A stretch of DNA of 5,452 nucleotides from Nitrospiraceae bacterium (GTDB lineage: Bacteria; Nitrospirota; UBA9217), in contig DMKB01000061.1 of assembly GCA_003454665.1 (NCBI GenBank), positions 1-5,452 of the forward strand, in the 5' to 3' direction. The notes beneath the pieces were generated by a model. The model saw only the letters and a list, made by a program, of their open reading frames with translations, was not told where the DNA came from and did not search any database. A program made the position numbers and the translations under genes. Shown piece by piece: positions 1-4,383 of the stretch (its first letter is position 1; every line of letters starts with the position of its first letter).

Positions 1-1
1 C

Positions 2-1090
2 GAGCACACCAAGGGAGGGTATCATATCATCTACTCTCCCCACATAGCGCGCCTGGACCTGTGGAAGCAGAGCGGGCACTGGGAGTTCTATCGGGAGAGC
101 ATGTATTCCCCGATGGACATCGACGAGGTGCAGTATGAGCTGAAGCCCATGAACTGCGGCTTCCACATCAAGGTCTATACGTCGAGCCTCAGGAGCTACC
201 GCGATCTGCCGATCCGGTACGCGGAACTGGGCACCGTATACCGATACGAGCGGTCTGGCGTGCTCCACGGGCTGTTGCGTGTGCGCGGTTTTACGCAGGA
301 CGATGCCCATATTTTCTGCAGGCCCGATCAGCTCGAAGACGAAATCCTTCGGGTCCTCGATTTTACGCTGTTCATCCTGCAGACCTTCGGGTTCACGGAG
401 TACGAGGTTTACCTCTCAACGAGGCCGGAGAAGTTCGTCGGCACCCCGGAAAGCTGGGAGCGCTCCACGGGCGCCCTCAAGAGCGCCCTCGAGCGCAAGG
501 GACTGGCCTATGAAATAGACCCCGGTGAAGGGGTCTTCTACGGGCCGAAGATCGATATCAAGATCAAGGATATGCTCGGCCGTTCGTGGCAGTGCAGCAC
601 GATCCAGGTTGATTTCAACAACCCCGACCGGTTCGCCATGACCTATGTGGGTGAAGATAACAAGCACCACCAGCCAATCATGATCCACCGGGCCCTCATG
701 GGGTCCCTTGAGCGTTTTTTCGGTGTATTGGTCGAGCATTACGCGGGGGCCTTTCCCCTCTGGCTGGCTCCGGTGCAGGCGAAGGTGGCGACCATCACGG
801 ACAAGCAGATCGCCTATGCAGCGGAGGTGCGGGACCGGTTGCTGGCAGCGGGTATCCGCGCGGGACTCGATTCCCGCTCTGAAAAGATCGGATTCAAAAT
901 ACGAGAGGCAACGCTCGAAAAGGTGCCGTACATCCTTGTTGTCGGCGACCGGGAACGGGAAAACAACGCAGTCGCCGTACGAGAACGCGGCGGTAACGAC
1001 CTGGGGAGCATGTCCCTTCAGGAGTTTATTGCCGATGTGCAACTCCAGATTTCAGAAAAGCGTACGACCACAGAATTCACGAGGAGGTGA
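2..1090 (+). CDS. thrS: Threonyl-tRNA synthetase, C-terminal part (5' end outside window)
   Basis: Class II synthetase that activates threonine and loads it onto tRNA-Thr in the cytoplasm. The frame is open from base 2 and gives 362 residues up to TGA at 1088-1090. The N-terminal TGS and editing domains, if present, lie outside the window, so no start can be assigned. Counting the codon at base 2 as residue 1, the end of motif 1 is at about residues 1-16. Motif 2 is around 80-105 (YRYERSGVLHGLLRVRGF then TQDDAHIF) and motif 3 around 227-245 (MIHRALMGSLERF). The three zinc ligands that hold the threonine are visible as C52, H103 and H229. Residues from about 250 to the end form the anticodon-binding domain. 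The usual MNCPGH or MNCPFH around C52 reads MNCGFH here. The gene is followed directly by infC, whose ribosome-binding site overlaps its stop codon, so the two are very likely cotranscribed and translationally coupled. Confidence 0.97.
   Translation, partial: EHTKGGYHIIYSPHIARLDLWKQSGHWEFYRESMYSPMDIDEVQYELKPMNCGFHIKVYTSSLRSYRDLPIRYAELGTVYRYERSGVLHGLLRVRGFTQDDAHIFCRPDQLEDEILRVLDFTLFILQTFGFTEYEVYLSTRPEKFVGTPESWERSTGALKSALERKGLAYEIDPGEGVFYGPKIDIKIKDMLGRSWQCSTIQVDFNNPDRFAMTYVGEDNKHHQPIMIHRALMGSLERFFGVLVEHYAGAFPLWLAPVQAKVATITDKQIAYAAEVRDRLLAAGIRAGLDSRSEKIGFKIREATLEKVPYILVVGDRERENNAVAVRERGGNDLGSMSLQEFIADVQLQISEKRTTTEFTRR
1083..1090 (+). promoter_or_regulatory. Strong Shine-Dalgarno for infC, overlapping the thrS stop
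   Basis: GGAGGTGA at 1083-1090 is an extended match to the anti-Shine-Dalgarno end of 16S rRNA and contains the thrS stop TGA. From the end of GGAGG (1087) there are nine bases to ATC at 1097, a good spacing. No ATG, GTG or TTG lies at a suitable distance in the infC frame, so this site decides the start in favour of ATC. The overlap with the thrS stop suggests that ribosomes finishing thrS can begin infC. Confidence 0.85.
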
Positions 1091-1096
1091 TAGTTT

Positions 1097-1645
1097 ATCT
1101 TAAAAAGTACCCCAAGGATCAGGATTAACTATCTGATCAAGGCCAGAGAAGTGCGCGTCGTCACTGCCGAGGGTGAACAGCTCGGCGTTATGGATGTGAA
1201 GGAGGCGGTCAGAAAAGCCGAGGATCTCGGCCTCGATCTCGTGGAGGTCGCGCCGACGGCTGCGCCGCCGGTTTGCCGGATTATGGATTTCGGCAAGTAT
1301 AAGTACGAACTGAGCAAAAAGGCGAACGAGGCAAAAAAGCACCAGAGTATGATCCTGGTCAAGGAAGTCAAGCTGAGACCCAGAACGGATGTGCATGATG
1401 TTCAGTTTAAGTTAAAAAACGTCATCCGCTTTCTTGCCGAGGGCAACAAGGTCAAGGTAACGATCATGTTTCGTGGCAGGGAGATGGCCCACAAGGAACT
1501 GGGGAGGAAGCTGCTTGACCGGCTGGTGGTAGAATTGGAGGCTGAGGCCATCGTGGAGCAGCCGCCGAAAATGGAAGGCCGCAACATGGTGATGATACTC
1601 GGACAGAAAAAGACCGACGAGAAAGGCGCTTCGAAGAAGAAATAG
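1097..1645 (+). CDS. infC: Translation initiation factor IF-3, probable AUC start
   Basis: IF3 binds the 30S subunit, keeps it apart from 50S, and checks start codon and initiator tRNA pairing. Started at ATC 1097 the protein has 182 residues, close to the roughly 180 of E. coli IF3. The N-domain covers about residues 1-75, with RIRINYLIKAREVRVV near the start and PPVCRIMDFGKYKYE at about 57-71. A lysine-rich linker spans about 72-85, and the C-domain runs from about 86 with FRGREMAH at 125-132. The last residues are lysine-rich. The family-conserved R-I-N segment lies upstream of the first conventional in-frame start (GTG 1151), so that start would remove needed sequence. The upstream frame is closed by TAG at 1091. 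ATT at 1124, with AAGG seven bases upstream, is a second candidate giving about 173 residues. Rare AUU, AUC or AUA starts on infC are known to let IF3 repress its own synthesis. Confidence 0.93.
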   Translation: MLKSTPRIRINYLIKAREVRVVTAEGEQLGVMDVKEAVRKAEDLGLDLVEVAPTAAPPVCRIMDFGKYKYELSKKANEAKKHQSMILVKEVKLRPRTDVHDVQFKLKNVIRFLAEGNKVKVTIMFRGREMAHKELGRKLLDRLVVELEAEAIVEQPPKMEGRNMVMILGQKKTDEKGASKKK

Positions 1646-1735
1646 CTGTCAGCGACGTTAGGCTGACTTGTTTCCCGTGCGCAGCTCGTTGCAGGCGCGT
1701 GAGGAAACGATTCACGAACGATACGCAGTTCCATC

Positions 1736-1777
1736 GGGATTCAGCGCGCACCGGGAATTCCGGTGGATCTGATGCCT
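1736..1777 (+). repeat. Imperfect hairpin, first CCGGG...TTCCGGTG motif
   Basis: The helix is built from GGG 1736-1738 with CCT 1775-1777, TCAG 1741-1744 with CTGA 1769-1772, and CACCGG 1749-1754 with CCGGTG 1760-1765, closed by the loop GAATT. Internal loops interrupt it twice. Its cap is nearly identical in sequence to that of the hairpin at 1805-1830. No U-tract follows, so it is not an intrinsic terminator. Confidence 0.6.
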
Positions 1778-1804
1778 TTATAAATATCCAGGGAAATCGA
1801 GTCA

Positions 1805-1830
1805 GAACAAGCCGGGTATTTCCGGTGTTC
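1805..1830 (+). repeat. Imperfect hairpin just upstream of rpmI, second CCGGG...TTCCGGTG motif
   Basis: GAACA 1805-1809 pairs with TGTTC 1826-1830, then AG bulges on the 5' side, then CCGG 1812-1815 pairs with CCGG 1822-1825 around the loop GTATTT. The helix ends three bases before the rpmI Shine-Dalgarno (AAGGA 1834-1838), so stabilising it could block ribosome access. Confidence 0.6.
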
Positions 1831-1844
1831 GGAAAGGAATGAAC

Positions 1845-2048
1845 ATGCCAAAGCTGAAAACAAACCGTGGCGCCGCCAAGAGGTTGAAAGTCACCGGCAC
1901 CGGCAAGATAGTCAGAAGAAAGGCCGGCAAGCGGCACCTGTTGGTGACCAAGAACGCCTCACGGATGAGGAGCTTGACGGGCGCGGTGCAGGTTGCCAAG
2001 GAAAATATCGCGAATGTCAAAAGACTCCTGCCCTACGGAGGCAAGTAA
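1845..2048 (+). CDS. rpmI: 50S ribosomal protein bL35
   Basis: Small basic protein of the large ribosomal subunit, 67 residues, at the family's usual length. It opens MPKLKTNRGAAKRLKVTGTG, the standard L35 beginning, and is rich in lysine and arginine throughout, with a KRHLLVTKNASR stretch in the middle that contacts rRNA. The start at 1845 is preferred over the in-frame ATG at 1839: family members begin MPK, and AAGGA at 1834-1838 is six bases from 1845 but touches 1839. It is probably cotranscribed with infC and rplT, and the structured leader just upstream is the likely point of control. Stop TAA at 2046-2048. Confidence 0.97.
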   Translation: MPKLKTNRGAAKRLKVTGTGKIVRRKAGKRHLLVTKNASRMRSLTGAVQVAKENIANVKRLLPYGGK

Positions 2049-2049
2049 A

Positions 2050-2091
2050 GCAGGAAACAGTAGTCAGAAAACAGTAAACAGTAGACAGGAA
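2050..2091 (+). repeat. Six degenerate 7-bp tandem repeats between rpmI and rplT
   Basis: Starting two bases after the rpmI stop, the sequence reads as six consecutive heptamers: GCAGGAA, ACAGTAG, TCAGAAA, ACAGTAA, ACAGTAG, ACAGGAA. All share CAG at positions 2-4 and A at position 6. Three exact ACAGTA cores lie at 2057, 2071 and 2078, in strict 7-base register. The array is followed by an A-run. It has no coding potential and no clear secondary structure, so it probably arose by slipped replication. Confidence 0.8.
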
Positions 2092-2102
2092 AAAAAGTTA
2101 GA

Positions 2103-2131
2103 TTCCCTGCGGTGCAGTATGCACGAGGGAA
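2103..2131 (+). promoter_or_regulatory. Hairpin directly upstream of the rplT ribosome-binding site
   Basis: TTCCCT 2103-2108 pairs with AGGGAA 2126-2131, and GTGCA 2112-2116 pairs with TGCAC 2120-2124 around loop GTA, with a small asymmetric internal loop (GCG against G) between them. The Shine-Dalgarno AAGGAGG at 2135-2141 follows after three bases and rplT starts at 2152. The hairpin is not followed by a T-run. It could tune rplT translation, stabilise mRNA, or act as a processing site; which one cannot be told from sequence. Confidence 0.55.
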
Positions 2132-2151
2132 CTGAAGGAGGAAGTTGAACA

Positions 2152-2505
2152 ATGCCGAGAGCAAAGGGAGGCCCGAAGACCAGGGCCAGGAGGAAAAGAC
2201 GGCTCAATCTGGCCGAGGGATACTGGGGCGCGAAGTCAAAGCTGTTTCGCACCGCCACCGAGGCTGTTGACCGGGCACTGAAATATGCATATCGGGACCG
2301 GCGGGTCCGCAAGCGGGATTTCCGAAGGCTCTGGATCGCCCGCATCAACGCAGCGGCAAGACTGAACGGTCTGTCGTACAGCAGGTTTATTTCGGGTCTC
2401 TCGAAGACCGGCGTCGACCTGGACAGGAAGATCCTTGCCGACCTGGCGGTGACCGATCCCGCAGGATTCACGAAACTTGCCGAAACGGCAAAAACAGCGT
2501 CGTAA
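2152..2505 (+). CDS. rplT: 50S ribosomal protein bL20
   Basis: Early-assembling protein of the large subunit that binds 23S rRNA and is known in several bacteria to repress its own operon by binding mRNA. The 117 residues match the usual 117-119. The N-terminal half (about 1-58) is the very basic extended arm, with MPRAKGGPKTRARRKRRL then EGYWGAKSKLFRTA. The C-terminal half (about 59-117) is the globular domain, with RRLWIARINAAARLNGLSYS and GVDLDRKILADLA; in E. coli this domain is sufficient for autoregulation. AAGGAGG at 2135-2141 is ten bases upstream of the ATG. It is last in the thrS-infC-rpmI-rplT unit, closed by a strong terminator. pheS and pheT, which often follow rplT in Proteobacteria, are absent. 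Confidence 0.98.
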   Translation: MPRAKGGPKTRARRKRRLNLAEGYWGAKSKLFRTATEAVDRALKYAYRDRRVRKRDFRRLWIARINAAARLNGLSYSRFISGLSKTGVDLDRKILADLAVTDPAGFTKLAETAKTAS

Positions 2506-2522
2506 GGCGTAATAAGGCGTAA
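2503..2522 (+). repeat. 10-bp perfect tandem duplication at the rplT stop
   Basis: TAAGGCGTAA occurs twice head to tail, at 2503-2512 and 2513-2522. The first copy begins with the rplT stop codon, so the duplication also supplies a further in-frame-independent stop but does not change the protein. It looks like a replication slippage product. Confidence 0.85.
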
Positions 2523-2536
2523 CAAGAAGGATTGCA

Positions 2537-2550
2537 GGTGAATATTCACC
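2537..2550 (+). repeat. 14-bp perfect palindrome upstream of the terminator and amidase promoter
   Basis: GGTGAATATTCACC is a perfect dyad with no spacer, the usual form of a dimeric-repressor site rather than an RNA hairpin. It lies between rplT and the terminator, about 43 bases upstream of the -35 of the amidase promoter. No known regulator is recognised from the sequence. Confidence 0.5.
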
Positions 2551-2555
2551 ACGAA

Positions 2556-2589
2556 GCGGCCCCGCTCAAAGCGGGGCCGCTGTTTTTTT
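2556..2589 (+). terminator. Rho-independent terminator of the thrS-rplT unit
   Basis: GCGGCCCCGCT at 2556-2566 pairs perfectly with AGCGGGGCCGC at 2570-2580 around a CAA loop, an 11-bp and almost wholly G-C stem. It is followed by TG and seven T (2583-2589). This is a textbook intrinsic terminator for the + strand. The opposite strand lacks a T-run after the stem, so it is not bidirectional. Confidence 0.96.
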
Positions 2590-2592
2590 GTA

Positions 2593-2621
2593 TTGACATC
2601 TCGCCCCTGTTTCGTTACATT
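2593..2621 (+). promoter_or_regulatory. Sigma-70-type promoter for the amidase gene
   Basis: A perfect -35 box TTGACA lies at 2593-2598, followed after 17 bases by TACATT at 2616-2621 (four of six matches to TATAAT). Transcription would begin near 2628, only about nine bases before the first ATG of the amidase gene. The -35 box starts four bases after the last T of the preceding terminator, so this gene has its own transcription unit. Confidence 0.75.
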
Positions 2622-2636
2622 TCAACTAGGGTTGTT

Positions 2637-4370
2637 ATGATGATGCTTGGCCGAATAAGTGCTGCAATTTTCCTGGTATGTTCTTTTCTGCTCGTTTTCC
2701 CACCTTCCGGATATCCATCGTATGATTCCGAGGCCGGACGAAAATACCGGATCGCCTGTGAGCGCCTCGATGGTCTCAAAAAATCGAAACGGAAAAAATA
2801 CCGTTCCTACTGGATGGACTGTGTCCGCAACTTCGAGCTTGTCGAGAAGAAGTATCCCAAAAGCCCCAGCGCCGGCGATGCCTGCTTCGAAAAAGCCGGT
2901 CTGTATCTCGATATGTACGGCGTCAGCCGGATACGGAAGGACGTCAATACGTCCATCTCAAGATACAACACCTGTCTGAAGAAATATCCCAGGCACCGCG
3001 CTACGCCGAAGGCCTACTACTCCCTCATCGAAATCTACCTGGATTACAAGAAGGACAAAAAAAAGGCGGGGAAAACGTACGGAACACTGGCACAGCGCTA
3101 TCCGAAAAGTAAATGGACGAAGCGCGCCAGCGCCCGGTTCGGCCTGTCACCGGGGAGCAGGAAGCAAAAAACACAGTTGCGCCGCGCGCCCAGGAAGGGT
3201 GGCTCTTCAACGGGGCTGGTGACGGACATTCGTCACCGTTCCGGCGGACCCTATACCCGTATTGTCGTCGATCTGAACAAACCCTTCACGTTCAAATATC
3301 ATGAACTCAGAAAGCCTGACCGGCTGGTTTTCGACATCAAAAAAGCCCGTATTGATACGGCCCTCGAGATCGAACCGGTAACGGTAAACGACGGCGTTTT
3401 AAAGCAGATACGGTTCAGTCAGTATAAAACCGACACCGTGCGGGTCGTCCTCGACCTGTCGAGCCTCGAAAGCTACATGGCCTTCCCGCTAAAAGGTCAC
3501 GACCGGCTTGTCATCGACGTGAAAGGGACGTCGAATGGCGAGCCCTCCCAGACTTATAGCCAGGCGAACAAAACAGGACAACGTACCGGGAAGACGGGCA
3601 GTGACATTCAACAGGCGCGGGAACTGGCTAAGGCGCTAAAGGATGGCGATATCATAAAGACCATCGCCATCGATGCCGGTCACGGCGGGCACGACCCCGG
3701 CGCTATCGGCAAGTACGGGCTGAAGGAAAAAAATATTACCCTCGATATAGCGAGACGGCTTTCACGTCTCATCAAGAAAAAGCTGAATTGTAAAGTGGTA
3801 ATGATTCGCGACAAAGACACATTCATCGATTTGGATCAACGGCCGATTATTGCCAAGGTTCAACGTGCTGACCTGTTTATCTCAGTACACGCGAATGCGA
3901 ACAGATCACGGAGGATGAAAGGCATTGAGACGTATATTCAGGGCCTCGAGGCCACTGATCGGGGTGCAAGCATGACAGCAGCACGGGAAAACGCATACGC
4001 AATGTCTACCAAAACGCACGATAAGAATGAGCCGGCAGTTGATCGCTTTTTAAGAGAAATAACATGGACTGCTTGGGATGAAGAATCGCTTCAGTTGGCC
4101 CATGCCGTGCAGGCTTCACTCGTACGACGGGTAAAACCAGCGAACAGTCGGGTCGTGGACCTTGGAGTCAAGCGGGCATTTTTCTATGTCCTGATCAATA
4201 CGGAAATGCCGAGCATTTTGGCGGAAGTAGGATTTATCAGCAATCCGAAAGAAGAACGGCTCCTGCGGAAGGCCGTTTACCGGCAGAGAATCGCCGAAGC
4301 CCTGTACCGGGGAGTTAAAAATTATGTGAAAGGCAAGACCCCGAAGATGGCGGAATCCCGGGGTCGGTAG
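2637..4370 (+). CDS. Periplasmic N-acetylmuramoyl-L-alanine amidase (TPR-like + AMIN + Amidase_3)
   Basis: Zinc enzyme that cuts the bond between MurNAc and L-alanine of the peptide stem in peptidoglycan, normally at the septum during cell separation. From ATG 2637 it has 577 residues. Residues 1-26 are a Sec-type signal: MMMLGR, then a hydrophobic core ISAAIFLVCSFLLVF; no lipobox. About 33-170 is a lysine-rich helical region with tyrosine-proline repeats (KKYPKSP, KKYPRHR, QRYPKSK) typical of TPR-like segments. About 194-297 is an AMIN domain, used in E. coli AmiC for septal targeting. After a linker, 341-566 is Amidase_3 with zinc ligands H349 (DAGHGGHDPGA), E364 and H418 (SVHAN) and the catalytic E530 (AEVGFISN). 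The long stretch between H418 and E530 resembles the AmiA/B/C insert that blocks the active site until an EnvC- or NlpD-like activator binds. Three ATG codons at 2637, 2640 and 2643 are possible starts; a weak AGGG lies at 2628-2631. An open frame further upstream crosses the terminator and is not used. Confidence 0.93.
   Translation: MMMLGRISAAIFLVCSFLLVFPPSGYPSYDSEAGRKYRIACERLDGLKKSKRKKYRSYWMDCVRNFELVEKKYPKSPSAGDACFEKAGLYLDMYGVSRIRKDVNTSISRYNTCLKKYPRHRATPKAYYSLIEIYLDYKKDKKKAGKTYGTLAQRYPKSKWTKRASARFGLSPGSRKQKTQLRRAPRKGGSSTGLVTDIRHRSGGPYTRIVVDLNKPFTFKYHELRKPDRLVFDIKKARIDTALEIEPVTVNDGVLKQIRFSQYKTDTVRVVLDLSSLESYMAFPLKGHDRLVIDVKGTSNGEPSQTYSQANKTGQRTGKTGSDIQQARELAKALKDGDIIKTIAIDAGHGGHDPGAIGKYGLKEKNITLDIARRLSRLIKKKLNCKVVMIRDKDTFIDLDQRPIIAKVQRADLFISVHANANRSRRMKGIETYIQGLEATDRGASMTAARENAYAMSTKTHDKNEPAVDRFLREITWTAWDEESLQLAHAVQASLVRRVKPANSRVVDLGVKRAFFYVLINTEMPSILAEVGFISNPKEERLLRKAVYRQRIAEALYRGVKNYVKGKTPKMAESRGR
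4337..4365. repeat. Inverted repeat at the convergent amidase/prfB ends
   Basis: GACCCCG 4337-4343 and CGGGGTC 4359-4365 can form a 7-bp stem with a 15-base loop, inside the last codons of the amidase gene and downstream of prfB on the other strand. Neither side carries a proper T-run (the - strand has only TTGCCTTT). It may slow polymerase from either direction but is not a convincing terminator. Confidence 0.35.
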
Positions 4371-4383
4371 TCACGGTAGTGGT

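Larger units (their letters stand above)
1646..1844 (+). promoter_or_regulatory. Candidate L20-responsive leader between infC and rpmI
   Basis: This 199-base gap has no gene but is full of inverted repeats. A hairpin 1648-1667 follows the infC stop. A hairpin 1686-1721 has two five-pair helices (TCGTT/AACGA and CGTGA/TCACG) with a 7-base bulge. An imperfect hairpin 1736-1777 is capped by CACCGG/CCGGTG. A second capped hairpin lies at 1805-1830 (GAACA/TGTTC, a two-base bulge, then CCGG/CCGG). A long-range helix 1672-1682 with 1746-1757 competes with the third. In E. coli L20 represses rpmI-rplT by binding two 23S-like structures in the same gene interval, and Bacillus uses an L20 leader ahead of infC. 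Assignment to L20 here rests on position and structure, with no covariance support available. Confidence 0.5.

Noticed and set aside
416..1042. 208-codon open frame on the - strand
   Set aside because: It lies wholly antisense to the conserved thrS core, resembles no known protein and has no ribosome-binding site that stands out.
1151..1153. GTG start for infC
   Set aside because: It would cut off conserved N-domain residues and has no good ribosome-binding site, while ATC 1097 has a perfect one.
1758..1784. Possible internal promoter with TATAAA at 1779-1784
   Set aside because: The -10 box is good but the only -35-like sequence (TTCCGG, 15 bases upstream) is poor and badly spaced, and it lies within the RNA structures.
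1839..1841. ATG six bases upstream of the rpmI start, in frame
   Set aside because: It abuts the Shine-Dalgarno with no spacing, and L35 proteins begin with MPK as at 1845.
2532..2636. Upstream extension of the amidase frame to a TTG at 2532
   Set aside because: It would be translated through the intrinsic terminator and lies before the promoter; the signal peptide begins only at 2637.
2667..2681. Lipoprotein signal at the cysteine of the amidase leader
   Set aside because: The cysteine sits in mid hydrophobic core after F-L-V, without the small residue required before it in a lipobox.
3780..4250. Slightly lower GC in the catalytic half of the amidase
   Set aside because: Counts by 60-base line range from about 38 to 55 percent with no clear boundary, so transfer or domain swap is not supported.
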